Shown piece by piece: positions 10,740-22,373 of a DNA stretch of 64,000 nucleotides (the first letter of the stretch is position 1; each line of letters starts with the position of its first letter). Below the pieces are notes generated by a model. That model was not told where the DNA came from. It made no database searches and worked only from the letters and a program-made list of their open reading frames with translations. The position numbers were made by a program, and so were the translations under genes. Source of the stretch: Isoetes taiwanensis (Eukaryota; Streptophyta; Lycopodiopsida; Isoetales; Isoetaceae); contig JAJEKV010000003.1 in the NCBI GenBank assembly GCA_021234155.1, positions 26,829,166-26,893,165 on the forward strand, written 5' to 3'.

Positions 10740-13700
10740 ATGTTTGTGCTCAATGTCACATGTAACGGTGGCCGGGCGACCAACTCAACATATCGTGTCC
10801 GAATCGATCATATCTTTGGGCAACTTTGAAGGGTATGAGATTCATCCTCAATGACTCCCATTTGGCGGCATTGATGAGGCACATCTGGCGTGGCTCACCA
10901 ATCCATCGCATGTCTCAATTCGAAGATGATGTGCCCCCCGCGAATGGAGGCAATGAGTGCGCGCCCTTTTCATGGGCAAGTGGGTACGCGGGGTAGCATT
11001 GCGGGCCTCGTTCCAATGTGGGATTTATGTGGCGGCGGGTAGTGTGTTGTCTTGACTGTTCAAGGGCATTAGCATCCCAAAGCTTGTTGAGGAAGCAATC
11101 ATCAAGATATTGCCTCAAGCTATGGCGATCTGCCTGTTTGCACATGTATGCACATGTATGTGCTCTCGCACATTCCATCTAGCCAACCATTGAGCTCTCT
11201 TTTTCCCTCCAAAGAGGCCTTTGAGGGCGCTGCGGCTCCATTGCCATGATATAAGCTAGTTTAGGGAGGCGAGCATCGCCCATATTGACCACCTTCCGAA
11301 AATAGACAATGTGGCGATCAAGGGGCCCCCTCTGAAGAGGCAAGAATCTCGTCTCCTGCGGTAGAATTTGATATGGGACTGTGGACTTCACCCCTAGTGC
11401 TCATACTAAGAAGGCTTTTTACGGACTGCTCCAAGTCATTCCAAGTAGCAAGTGATACCTTTGGGCCCCATACTTCCACCCCATATAAAAGGACGGGCTC
11501 CACTAAGACCTTGAACAAAGGTGGATCGATGGGCCCAATCATACAACTCCGCTCTATGACTATTGTTTTGCATTGCATATAGTGCCTTCCAGCCTGCCGT
11601 CACTCGTAGCCGTATGGATGTGTCCCAGTGCATAGTAGAAGGAAACTCCACTCCCAAATATTTGTATGTGGATGCAACTTCCACATTTTGGCCTCGAATG
11701 GCGAAGGAGGGGACCCTCTACGACGTGAAGATGATATGAAAACCACCTTAGTCTTGGCCAGGTTGACGCGCATATCAGTCGCTTGGCAGAATGTGTCCAG
11801 GGCATCGAGATGTCGTTGCATGTCTGCTGGTGTGTAAGCTAGGAGGTCCACATCATCAAAGATATATTAACCGTCTCGATGATCCGATAGAGAAGGTGAA
11901 CTCCATCGCCCCATTATCGGCAAGCCGGCTCTCAATTGATCAATGTAAAACCCAAACAATGTTGGGGAGAGAGGGCATCCTTGACGAACCCCCGATCTTT
12001 GCTATCAAATGGTTGGCTTGTCTGGCGCAACCGACCCGAGCATCTTTTCATTATAGCACGGCATCGTGCATTCTCGTAAATCTCACGGGAACCCCACCAT
12101 TGCAGTCTTGCCCATAGTTTTTCCCGAGGCCTGGTGTCAAGCGCCGCCAAAAATCCACAAAGCAACAATATAGATCCCGGACGGCGGTTCCCTGGCTGTC
12201 TTCAATTAAAGTTCATAGCGTGAAGATGTGGTCAATGGTTGAGTGCCGGGTGCGAATCCGCTCGAGTGAGGGCCCGCACCTCTGGCGCCGCCCGCCCGAC
12301 CCGTCAACCTGCTGCCGAGAATCCCGGCAAGCAATTTTGCAAACACCGAACCGACCATGATTGTTCGATAATTGGTCGGGCAAAGTGTGGGTCACCCGCC
12401 TTATATATGGGAACAACTCGCTATTGGTCCACTGCAGCAGGAAACCTTTTCTGTAATGCCTTGTTGAACAAGGCGTCAAGACTGGTATTATGGACGACCC
12501 CGCCCACTTAAGCAATTTTCTCGCATGCCATCCAAGTCCGGGGCTTTCCCATTGGCAAGACGCCGCAAGCCTTGTTCCACGTCCGAATCTGCGTGATTTC
12601 CAGACTGGGCCTTCTTGCAAGGGTAATCTTTGCATGTGCACCGCGGGTCGTATATAGCTGTTGCAAGTATTGTCTCCACCGCCGGGAGTGATATTCCGTG
12701 GGGCTGCTTGGTTTTCTAAGAACCCTTCGCCGGAAGGTCCCGGGATGACGTTCGGGAGGTAAAACATTTCTCTTTGATCTTGTTTGCAATGTACGGCTTT
12801 CTTAGCTTTAAGGAAGATGCGCGATCTTGTCGGACCGCATGTGGGCGTAAAGCGTGGTTCCGTGACTTGGCGGAGCCAGCGTTTGTGTTCCTTGCACTCT
12901 GCATCAAACCATTGATTACGATGGGAAGGTTGTATTCACGGAGGTCCGTCGCGGGCGGCTTATCCCAAAGCACCCTCTGCTGCTGCAGTCCTAAGCACAT
13001 CGGTCGGCCGTCCCAATACATTTGCTCTAGTGTAGGATATTGCAAAATTTTCGCCGGGTCATCTATAAGCGTCGGGCATAAGCCCCTGCATGTTCATAAT
13101 CAATCGCTTGGTGAGGCATGTGAGGAGTTGTTGCACCGGGGATTAGCACAACCCGCCAAGCCAACTTCAAGTAAAGTGGTAAGTGGTGCGAAGTCGATCT
13201 CTTCATCCCTATTAGTCGTTCCCACACGAAAGTGCTTGGCGACATGCATATCCCGCTTTCGGGCACCATCACATAATCCACCACACTAGATCCGCCCCCT
13301 GGTTTTCCCCGCCTACAAGTGCTCTTGCGAAAGTGGAGGGCCTTTGTGCTAGTCCATTGCAGATTACCGAGGTCAAAGATACCGCAGAAAGCGAGAATAA
13401 ATGTCGACCATAGCTGCGTGACGATTGTCATCGATGTCCGTGGCCAAGCTCATACGTAGGATGCAACCGCAATATATCATCGATCAAGGGATCAAATCTC
13501 ATGGGTTGTTCTACCCGGTGCGGCGCATTGAAGTCTCCAAGGAGTATGACACGCCCAACTGCTTATCTTCTTTGTATGTCATCATATAGATCGACATAGG
13601 GGTCCAGCCTATCCACATCCAGTGGGTGTGATAGAAGTTGCTACGCATGTGGAAAGTAGCGGGCCGCCACAAAGAGGGTCTGCTACTGCAGGTTTTGCAC

Positions 13701-14300
13701 ACGCATCCCACAGTGTACCGGTTGTGCTTGTCCGTCTTGAACAAGGAGATTGATTGTGCCAAGGTTGTTCGGTAGTAGCGGGCAATCCCCCATGCCCCGC
13801 TTTCTGTGCAATCATTGAAGATTGAGTAGTCTTTGGTATCCCGGCAAGTCGTATCCTCGTGGTCTGATGCTCCCATGTTTCCATGAGGAAGATGAGATCC
13901 ATGTCCGCAAAGAATCGAAGTTGAGACTATCTCCCTTTTGCCATGGGAAGCCCGACAATTCGTGGAGACCATCGCGGAGGCACAATTCCTATTTGTTGGT
14001 AGGGGAAGCAGGTGGAGATTGGTGGCTGGGCGAATGCCAGAAGGGGGGTGGCGTAAGTGGAAGCGGCCGAGATGTGCGAGCAACGTAAGGTGAGGCAACT
14101 TGAGCGGTGATGCATGGTAGCGGCGGCGATGGCTGGCGTAGGCCGGCTGGAGGGTTAGCAAGATTTGTAGCAAAGATTCGGCGGTCCGAAAATTTGCATC
14201 TTGCCCCCGAATCGATCCCGCAGCTCCTCCTCCGCTGCGAATGCTTTTAACTTTGGCCAACTTCGTGCCTGCGGTCTTCTTGTTGGGCGGGGTCGTCTCG
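10740..14300 (-). pseudogene. LINE A ORF2 (endonuclease, reverse transcriptase, CCHC finger), decayed
   Basis: From the 5' end on the minus strand: an APE endonuclease start DLIFLMETWEHQTT (about 13,900), the endonuclease C-terminal block SSVVDYVMV and SHHLPLYLKL (about 13,290-13,170), RT blocks HSTIDHIFTL (12,240-12,213), LWARLQWWG and a DDVDLLAYTPADMQRHLDAL palm motif (about 11,850), thumb/connection VLVEPVLLYGVEVWGP (about 11,500) and a finger CRQMGVIEDESHTLQSC (about 10,900). Endonuclease and RT together perform target-primed reverse transcription. Many frame changes separate these blocks, so the copy is inactive. Compared with the family, all domains are represented. Confidence 0.88.
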
Positions 14301-15430
14301 ATCAACATATAGGGCAGTTCCCTTTAGCTGCCTACCCTGGCGCAGGATGGCTGCTTTCACTTGCGCATCTCGTACTGTGAACGTGACCACCCGTGGGCGG
14401 TCTAGGTGCTGGACGCCATGGCGTCTCGCCCTAATAATGTTTACCGGCATGGGGAATGTCATTCGAGCAAGAATCAACATTTGGAGCGGTTAATGAGGTC
14501 CTCATTTTGCCTCTTACGTGGGGCCACGTACCACCACATTGTGGCTTCTCCGCCTCGGCTCTGGAGCTCTCATTTGTTGGTCAATCTCGCCGGCACAACA
14601 GAGTTGTTTCTTTGTCGATGGGGCATAGGCCGTGGGCCTACGTTAGGCGGGGTGGCATGGAGCGGCTTGGGAGTGCGGTAGTAGACGGCCCCGGGCCGGC
14701 GCCTTTGCGGACTCTTGGGCGGGTGGGGCTAGCGGGCGGTATAGTGGTCTCTCCTTCCTCGGTAGGGAGCTTAGCTCCTGCTGAAATTGTTGATGCCTTG
14801 TCAATTCACGCATGCACCGTTGCAATTGCTCATGAGCATGCGTGATTGAGGCCCTTGCCTCGTTCAGCAATGGCTGCCCTCAGCTCCTGCATCTTACGAT
14901 CTTGGGCTGCGGAGCTATGCTCCAGTTTCTGCAAGCGAGAGTCCACCATAGGGTTCATTGCAGATGAGGCCACTTCTTGTGTCTCGACCCTACTTTGAAG
15001 GGCCCTCAATTGTGGTGGCTCTCTTCAAAGCGATCTGGACTTTTTCATCATCCGATGCAGACCTCCTCGCCTCTCGATCGGGCGGGGAGATGGTTACCAT
15101 TGTCTCTGCTCAACACGTTGCTTGTCTGTGTCATGGTTTCCATGGCGGTGTACAAAGGAATCTATCGCGAACTGCATGTCGACAAGACTCTTCTTATCCT
15201 TACGCCTTTCAGAGTGCACTAGGCGAAGGCCATCTTCAGTCTTTGTATGCGGGTCTCCATCTTTGGAAAACATTGTTTTTCGATAACCCGGTTGCCTCTT
15301 GAGCAATTTAGGTGCGGAGGCTTGCATTTCCTCGCCAAGCAAGCAATTCGAGCTCTGTTGCCCTCCGCCATTGCTTGAACTTGTTTTCGGTGCTCCTCAA
15401 CTACCCGGTTTGGTGGTGGTGAAAGCACGG
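14250..15430 (-). pseudogene. LINE A ORF1, decayed
   Basis: Upstream of ORF2 on the same strand. A Pro/Arg-rich and Glu/Gln/Arg-rich region (15,428-14,643, with VVEEHRKQVQAMAEGNRARI and HAHEQLQRCMRELTRHQQFQ stretches that could form a coiled coil) is followed by DRPRVVTFTVRDAQVKAAIL...GTALYVDRDD (about 14,410-14,290). That segment resembles the RNA-binding RRM/CTD part of LINE ORF1 chaperones. Interrupted by frameshifts. Identification as ORF1 rests on position and these two features. Confidence 0.65.
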
Positions 15431-15729
15431 ATACGGCTTTGCCGCTAGGCTAGAGTATCCGTCATATGCCCGCCGAGCTATGCTTGTTGCACGCGAGACT
15501 TTGCCCGAGCTTCTCTTTTCGATTATTACTTTTGTCAATTTTGCGGTGTCATCGGCTGCGATTGGGGATGGCATCTATGTACTCTCCCAATAGAAGTTTT
15601 CTTCGCCATGTCTGGCGCTAGGTAGAGGGGATCGCATATCAGCACCATCCACATGCATATCTGTGGGGTTGGATGAAGGGACGCAGGGCTCGTCCGGCTC
15701 TTCTATCACTGGAGTTGCCATGAATAGGA

Positions 15730-16015
15730 TGTCACCTTACAGACGCTTGTCTGAAAGCCTCCAAACACTTTGATGATGCACAACCTCTCGCCCCTTTACG
15801 GGCGCCGGGCCCGAAAGCTTCCATGTCGTCGGGCGGTGCGGGCTTCCAAATGCAAGAAGCAAGTGCGGGCTCTTTCACCTTACGCACACATGCCGAAAGT
15901 GTTCAAGTGCATAAATCAAGCGCAGCCTCTAGTGCAACCTCTGCCACCTTACAGACGCTTGTCTGAAATGAAAAGAAGCAATGGTTTTCCGCCTTACAGA
16001 CGCCCATCTGCAAGG
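15730..16015 (-). repeat. Hairpin-containing short repeats at the 5' end of LINE A
   Basis: The motif CTTACAGACGCTTGTCTGAAA occurs at about 15,736 and 15,953 (only a core of 20 bases or so is shared). Variants are CAGACGCCCATCTG (about 15,998), TACGGGCGCCGGGCCCGAAAG (about 15,796) and TACGCACACATGCCGAAAG (about 15,882). Each core is an imperfect palindrome (CAGACnnnnGTCTG type) spaced roughly 40-90 bp apart. In position they correspond to 5' UTR promoter repeats of LINEs. Confidence 0.65.
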
Positions 16016-16161
16016 CTCCAACATGTAAATGCTTTAAGCCAAGGTGATTGGATGGTATCACACCCTCTGAATCCCGTCTTAAAATCGGGTTGCAAAAAAT
16101 ACCTATTGCTGAATTTGTGTATAATAATACCTATCAGTCTACCATAAAGATGACCCCTTTT

Positions 16162-16355
16162 CTGGCTTTTAGTCCAAAGAGGGCCTTTAGTCCAAAAGGG
16201 GGCCTATGATCCAAAGAGAGCTTTGGTCCAAAGATGGACCAAAGGGGCGTGCATGCTATATAGTAGCTCGGGGGAGAGCTCTGGGGCAGCTGCGTCATAG
16301 CTGAGGGCTCGTGGTTGGGTGGTGAGATAGCGTGCCACGTCAAGTGTCTGTTTTA
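16162..16355 (+). repeat. 3' LTR of fossil G2
   Basis: Matches 5038-5193 through GGCGTGCATGCTATATAGTA, the CTCGGGGGAGAGCTCTGGGG block and GTGCCACGTCAAGTGTCTG. It carries one extra TTTAGTCCAAAG-type subrepeat of about 36 bp. It follows a short integrase continuation directly, which shows that the 3' end of pol is missing from this copy. Confidence 0.85.
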
Positions 16356-17860
16356 TAAACATCACGAAAACAAACAGACTCTTGGTGGCTGGAAACTAGA
16401 GATGAGGCATGGATGACTCAAATATGCAACTGGATTTGTGTGCTTGCTTTCAGATGCACAAAAAATCAGGGCAGTTTCTGTCCCAAAAATCATCGCTTCA
16501 CTTAAAGAAATACGGCGAGATTCCGCCGGCGAAGGTAGAGAAAAAGGTGATGATGAGGCACAGAATTTTAATGATGACGAAGAATTTGGCTCGAAGGTCG
16601 ACGTGATCTTGGCTGCCGGAATCTGAAGATCCGCCATGGCCGAGCGCCTGCGGCAAAAGCACCGCTGCAGTATGTGTTCCTATGCAAAGCGCCAAATTCC
16701 CTCTCATCTTTTCTTTCCTTCGACAAGTTGGATGCCTATCTCCTCGCTTTATGCCGCCCCTTTTTTTCCAGTACAACCCAGTGCATGTAACCTAGCCTGC
16801 TTTTCATGTATAGGGGAATGAAGGTTGGTCCTCCATTCCCAGTTTTGCAGGTGACCCGCTCCCGGCCCTACAAAATAGAAATTGGACAGTCGTCCAGGAT
16901 CTTCGGCATGGATTTTGGAGTAGAGTCCAGCATGAACAGAGAGATTTGAGGAAAAAAACGGAGGGATTTCAGCAAGATTTGAGAAGAAAACAGAGGAATT
17001 TCAGCAAGATTTTCAAGTTTTAGTGGCATTTCTGAGCAGAGTTTTGGCAAAGATTCCTGAACAGAGTTCTGGCTATTTCTACCAGGTTCCACCTGCTCTC
17101 TTCCATGTTCGATGTGAAGGACTGAAGCATAAAAATAAACGATTTAGTCCAGCTGCAGATTAGGCAAAGCAAGCTTGCAAATCGCTGCGGAAATGGGGAA
17201 ATACAATTGAATCAGACTTACCACTATGCCATCTTTGGAAAAAGCTCAAGGAGCTGGCCAGAACACCTGCCGGAACATCTTGCAAAGAGCTCAAAGAGCT
17301 GGATAGAACCCTGCATCAAACCTCAAAGAACTCTAAAAACTTGCGGCGGCCACAAAACCCTAAGCTCAAAAAACCCTAACAAAAAAACCTGCGCAGCCGA
17401 TTGCTCGGAATGGGTCGAGCCGACTTCCATTCCGTATTTGTAGGAAGGATGCCAATGTCACCCGCCACAATAATACGCCCGGTAATCGGACGACCCAATT
17501 TCTATTTTGTATTCCCTGGCCAATTCCTTTGTACTACAATTCTACAATTCTTGTACTACCCCAAGTTTCGTACAAAATATAACAAACTACATGCAACAAG
17601 TCTACTCTGCTATAATAATATCTCACTTATCTATTTTCATTTTTTTCTCATCCTCACTCTAGGAATCTTCTCGAGGTGTATTTTCTTCACTGCTTTTATC
17701 TTGCTCAATTTTTTTTCCCCTCCTCGCTGATGGCGCTGATGACATGGTGACAAGGGAAACAAAATCTCTTCACCTCCCCTTCCAATGTTATTCCAACTCC
17801 AAACAAATCATTATAAACTCAAAAACTTATCCTAAAAAGTCTATGAATATCCTTTGCACC
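16356..17860. other. Unassigned stretch between G2 and LINE B
   Basis: No gene recognised; open frames here are short and overlap on both strands. About 100 bp at 16,660-16,760 resembles 31,778-31,862 (shared CTGCAGTATGTG/GTGCAGCATGTG, TCTCATCTTTTCTTTC and CTCGCTTTATGCC-like words), so at least part is a dispersed repeat. Around 16,870-17,120 there are repeats of a CAGAGGAATTTCAGCAAGAT-like word. Confidence 0.5.
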
Positions 17861-17869
17861 ATTTCTCTC

Positions 17870-19815
17870 AGTAGAGTTGTGCCCATATACAAAGCAGGGG
17901 ACCCCCACAGCCCAGCCAACTATCGTACCATTATGGTCAGTTCTGTCTTTGCCAAGTTGCTTGCTGGGATTCTTGAGCGGCAATTGACACTTTGGGCAGA
18001 GGATGGAGAAGTGCGGGCTCTCACGCAGGCAGGCTTCCGCCCCCGGCATTCTACTATTGACCATATCTTCACTCTGCGAACACTCATAGAGGATAGCCAG
18101 AATCGACGCCAGAATCTGTACTGTTGCTTTGTGGATTTCGCAAAGGCTTTTGACACAGTGCCTCGGGATAAGTTGTGGGATAGATTGAGACAGCTAGGGA
18201 CCCCTGTCGACTTTGCGAATGCTATATACAAACTATCTGAGGAGGCTTCCATCGGCCGTCTCACAATTGTCGGGGAGCCCGTTGTTAGTAGCATTGGGGT
18301 GCGCTTGAGGGGCTGCCCTCTATCCCTGCGGCGCTCTTCGCCTTGTACATTGACCAGCTAGAAGAATGGCTAGGCTGAGCACCGGGGGCCATTGATGCAC
18401 CACATAATCCAAAGAACTCATATATGCCGATGATGTTGACTGCTTCGCATATACCCCGGAGGACATGCAACGCCACGGATGCTTTGGACACTTTACGCCA
18501 ATTCACCGACATGAGAGTTAACTTGGCCAAGACAAAGGTGCTGCTGGTCCCATCATCCCGGCACCACGCCTTCCCTCATTCACTTACCGGGGCAGGTAGT
18601 GGAGGTGACTTCGATCTTATAAGTATTTGGGCATTGAGTTTTCTACTACCACACACTGGGATGCATCCATCAGGTTACGGGTCACCGCAGTCGGAAAGCC
18701 CCAGTATGCAATGCAAAACAACAATCACAAGGGAGGCTGTATGCATGGGGTCACCGGGCACACTTGTTGGGGCCTTGGTTGAACCGGTCCTCCTCTATGG
18801 GGCAGTGTGGGGGGCGGTGATATCCCTCATCACTTGGAGCGATCTAGAGCGGTGTGACTTAAGGCCTTCTTGGCCCGCACGCGGGAGTGAAATCCACGGT
18901 CCCATATCAGATCTTGCTCAGAGAGGCAGGCTTCCTTCCATTCTGAAGGCTGCTACCTGGAACGTCACATTATTTACTTCCCGAAGGTGGTGGCTATGGA
19001 TGAAGCCCGGCTGCCCAACCTTGCTTTGGCGGTGGCGATGGGCCCTTGGCGACTCAAAGCCGGCTTTGGAAAGACAAGCAAGCCCAGTGGTTCTCGCTAT
19101 GGAATGTGTAGGCACACAGATGTGGACCAGTGCATACACCGAAGGAACGCGCTGCCTTGAAGCAGTACTTGGATGCTTGCTTTATGGCCAAGCTTTGGGA
19201 TGCAGAGGCCCTGTCACATGTCAAGGTGGCAAATTATCGACAACAGGTTAATCCCATGCTCACGAGGGGCCCACACCACTACCTGTGCACCTATCTACCC
19301 ATGAAAAAGCGCAGGGTGATTGCTTCCATTCGCACAGGTGCACACCACCTCCGCATTGAGACAGGGAGATGGATTCAGGAGCCGCGTGAGGACAGAGTCT
19401 GTCAATGCTGTCAACAGGGCGCCATTGAGGATGAAAGTCACGCCCTCCAGGCCTGTCCGGCGTACGAGCATATCCGGGCTCGGTATGCTCGGTTACTTGT
19501 GCCCCATCAGGCCTTGCATGAGCTACTGAGCACGACCTCTGTAGGCTTGTTGGGATCGTACTTCCAGGAGGTAATGGATACGCGAACTCAGTTATGCCCC
19601 CCTGTCCGACATTAACCTCAGTTGTACTTGTGGTTATGTATATAACTGTGCAGTATGTCAGCATCCTTATTGCTACTAAGGTTTTTCCCCCGAAAACCCT
19701 TCGGGGCAGGGGTTTTTTAATCCTGGTAGTAATACGCCTGCTGCTCTCTCTTTGTACTTGGGTCCCATAGGCCAGTTGGTCTCCGTGGACGATAAAATCA
19801 TATTCTATTCTCAAC
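17870..19815 (+). mobile_element. LINE B: 5'-truncated non-LTR retrotransposon
   Basis: Begins inside the RT domain. Visible RT blocks are NYRTIMVSSVFAKLLAGIL, ALTQAGFRPRHSTIDHIFTL and CCFVDFAKAFDTVPRDKLW (17,874-18,361, one frame). Decayed palm and thumb segments follow (DMRVNLAKTKVLLVPSS; ALVEPVLLYGAVWG). The C-terminal part 19,130-19,615 ends with a finger RVCQCCQQGAIEDESHALQACPAY and LLGSYFQEVMDTRTQLCP. The 3' UTR has the hairpin GAAAACCCTTCGGGGCAGGGG (centred near 19,700) and the conserved GGTCTCCGTGGACGATAAAA end, then an ATTCT-rich tail. Several frameshifts; inactive. Confidence 0.92.
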
Positions 19816-20850
19816 TAAGAATATATTCTGAAACCTTATAAAAGAGGACGCCAGTCTTGCTCTGGCGTATGCTAGATATTTGCCAAACTTGTTGGGTCTC
19901 AAAATGAATCAATCAATTATAGTTATAGTATAAAAACTTATAAAAGCAAATCAAGGTGTTTCTTTACAGACAGACAGACTGGCAAGCAGACAGGCAGACA
20001 GACAGACAGACAGACATGTTTTTAGTCCACCTTTTCACGATAGATTCCAATAACTATCAACTCATACTATGGCCAAATCCTTCGGGCCCTCTTATGTGAT
20101 GAAAACATATTATTAACATAGATGGCTGATGTAGGCATGACTATGTGATCAATCATGTTATTGACATGGTCAATCAAGATCTAGTAACAGCAAGCATTTA
20201 GTGTTCATTGTTTATAACAGATATCCTTCATGGCCCTATTATTATTACTATTTCCTACGATTGGTGTTTTTCTCTAATTTTTCTTTCTGCTCCACTTCTT
20301 TCACCATGTTTGAGCTTCAAGATCTGATGCATATAAATGCCTAGTTCTATAAATTACAATCTGGTAAACCTCGTTTTCTTTCCTTTTAACCCTTCTCTCC
20401 CAATATATCTGGTCATAACAATGTACTTATCCTGAAAGCATACACATATGAGTATATGTATAACAATTTCCTTATAATGTAGTGCGTACTACTAGAATTT
20501 AAATCCTATTGACAACATACACTTGTACTACTCCTACCTTTGTACTATAAAGCATGATAATCAACTATACAAAACAATTCATTTCACAACAAAGAGATGT
20601 GCTATTGCAGTCACTTCATAAGTTTGTTATACATGTGTTTGCAAGAAATAGAGGCAAAACTATTTTTTTATCAATGACAAGCTGAGGTAATGACAACCAT
20701 TAGTTACACCCCAATCATTTTCGAGCTTTGGTTTAATTAGATGATATCGTTGACCAGTTGGTGGTCTCGAGTGGTTTCTCCAACTCCCCCCACAAAAAAA
20801 AAAAAAAAAAAAAACTCAAAAGACAAAAGGGTGTTTTTTTTTTATTTTTT
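19816..20850. other. AT-rich intergenic stretch
   Basis: No gene or domain recognised. Holds a (CAGA)n microsatellite at about 19,970-20,016 and long A and T runs at 20,797-20,850, just before the duplicated RT region starts. Confidence 0.55.
19970..20016. repeat. (CAGA)n microsatellite
   Basis: About ten CAGA/GACA units with one interruption (TGGCAAG). Confidence 0.9.
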
Positions 20851-21333
20851 TTTTATTAGCATTATTACTACCATAATGATTATGGCTCCTACTTGTTTAT
20901 AAATAAACTGGATCATGATATCTAACCCCTTGTTTTAGAACCTTGTGAAGTCTCTATTGCTTCGAACTTTTATGGAAATTTACCTTCTAGTTTTTTAACC
21001 CTATACCTTTATTTTGTATTATCTCTAGTTATAAAGACTTTTAGGGTTTTGGTTGTTACTGGACGATGTGGCAAACCCTGATTCTCAGACTTAGACATTT
21101 TTCTTCAAGGCCGGAACGATAGTGATGTCCAGGTATGGATCTTGCCTTTTGCATCCAGGGTGTTTTCCGGATCACTGCCTTGCATGGCCCTGCGGGCTGC
21201 CAAAGGGCTGACGGTAGTAAGGTCTACCGGACCCTTATATCAATCTGGCCGGGTGTTCTTTCATGAATTGCTGTCTTTGATCATCCCTGTCTCAGCCTTG
21301 TGCGCTGCCAAAGCCTTATGCTCCTTCCCATTT

Positions 21334-21774
21334 ATGGGAAGAAAGAAAGGTGATCTTAACTTCTCCACCAGAAAGAGGATTGAAGAGGAAAAGATGAAGA
21401 ATGCCAAGAGGAAAAAGGTCTACGAATTCCATAGCTCTGTGGTTAGTTCTAAGAAGAGCAATGCTGCTGTGGGTAACAAAAATGATGGCTCCAACACTTC
21501 TATGGCTCCAAATGTGGCGTTACAGCAGACTATCCTTGCTTCTGAGCAAGTTCCTGAGAACCTGAATATCCTTGCTGAAACTATGGTGCAACCTGCTGCT
21601 GAAACTATGGTGCAACCTGCTGTTGTGAGCATGGCAGATCCATCTGTCCCAGCCCCTAGCATGGAAGCCTCTGCTCAAATTTGTATGGGGATCAACATTA
21701 CAAATTCGAGTCTACCAACAAAGGTCCATTATCTGGTTTTTTTACATATCTTGAAGAATGTACAGATCTGTTAG
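21334..21774 (+). CDS. N-terminal segment of orphan RT gene, copy 1
   Basis: Open frame from an ATG at 21,334 (the frame itself is open further upstream). It starts MGRKKGDLNFSTRKRIEEEK, a strongly basic, probably nuclear or nucleic-acid-binding N-terminus. A low-complexity Ser/Asn/Ala-rich stretch follows, with two tandem copies of AETMVQPA. No known domain. The start is chosen because copy 2 has the same ATG and because the two copies differ by an out-of-frame indel just upstream (about 21,199 versus 26,668), so the upstream frame is not conserved. The true 3' end of this exon is not established. A splice acceptor-like site (CATCAAGCAG) lies at 21,978-21,987. Confidence 0.45.
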   Translation: MGRKKGDLNFSTRKRIEEEKMKNAKRKKVYEFHSSVVSSKKSNAAVGNKNDGSNTSMAPNVALQQTILASEQVPENLNILAETMVQPAAETMVQPAVVSMADPSVPAPSMEASAQICMGINITNSSLPTKVHYLVFLHILKNVQIC

Positions 21775-22095
21775 TATTTTGTTTCCACATTCCTTTAATT
21801 GTAACATTAAAGCAGTATGATGTCATCTTAATGCTCTTTAGCCTGCTGGATTTGCAGCCTCCAAACAATTAGTGCATTAATGCACTTGGGAATGATGTAA
21901 ACTAACCATAGATTTTATGTGTTATTATTCCTGTAATTTAACTTTCTTTCTTATGTTTACCCTTATTACTGTTTGTTCATCAAGCAGAGTGAAGGGGATG
22001 ACCTAGGAAATCCCACGACACCTGCTACCCAGTAACAAAGTCATATCTCTGGAAGACTGCTCGCAGGTTCAACTTTCGTATACGGAGGAAACTTA

Positions 22096-22319
22096 GTAAG
22101 TTCTCATGTTCTTTTCTTGTATACAAATTCTTTTGTATGCATTTTCTACTCTTTAATACTTATGCTCTGCAATATGAGCTTATCTACATGATCTTACAAA
22201 ATCTTATAACTGGTTACGTTAAGCCAGTTTTTTCAAATCTTGAGTCAACTCTATCCCTTTTTAAGGTTTTAGTTAAGATTTATGTCTCCTTTGTTTACTA
22301 ACTTCTGTTAGTTATGTAG
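22096..22319 (+). other. Candidate intron in orphan RT gene, copy 1
   Basis: Starts GTAAGTTCTC and ends GTTAGTTATGTAG, is T-rich (224 bp), and is followed by a long open frame. Copy 2 carries the same boundaries. Reading frames across the junction were not resolved, so this is a proposal from splice signals only. Confidence 0.4.
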
Positions 22320-22373
22320 GAACCTTCTTCCATTTCCAAGATTATCTCTAGGGATTGTAACCGCAAAAAACAT

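Larger units (their letters stand above)
10205..16101 (-). mobile_element. LINE A: nearly full-length non-LTR retrotransposon (5.9 kb), reverse orientation
   Basis: Flanked by an 11-bp direct repeat CCTATTGCTGA (10,194-10,204 and 16,102-16,112), so it inserted as one unit. On the minus strand it has a 5' region with hairpin-rich repeats (about 16,010-15,730), ORF1 (about 15,430-14,250) and ORF2, which holds an APE-type endonuclease, an RT and a C-terminal cysteine/histidine finger (14,300-10,740). The conserved 3' end (10,420-10,301) and an ATTCTC tail follow. Clade is uncertain: the microsatellite tail and APE endonuclease fit RTE, CR1, L2 or I-like groups. Both ORFs contain stops and frameshifts. 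A MITE piece is nested at 10,536-10,731. Confidence 0.9.
5038..16355 (+). mobile_element. Ty3/gypsy fossil G2, with nested insertions
   Basis: A second Ty3/gypsy retrotransposon remnant bounded by matching LTR ends (5038-5193 and 16,162-16,355). It has a tRNA-iMet primer-binding site, gag with a zinc knuckle, then protease, RT, RNase H, integrase zinc domain and integrase core in that order. It is split by a hAT-like element (8310-9488) and by a reverse LINE (10,205-16,101). It is broken (about ten or more interruptions plus a loss between integrase and the 3' LTR). The cleanly aligning 145 bp or so of the two LTRs differ at only about three positions besides one indel of about 36 bp, so the insertion may be moderately young despite the decay. 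Confidence 0.9.

Noticed and set aside
12213-12767. 184-residue minus-strand frame as an independent gene
   Set aside because: It ends with the RT motif HSTIDHIFTL and lies within LINE A ORF2; a frame fragment of that element.
19260-19814. 184-residue open frame on the minus strand
   Set aside because: It is antisense to the C-terminal coding part and 3' end of LINE B, which carries the recognisable finger on the plus strand.
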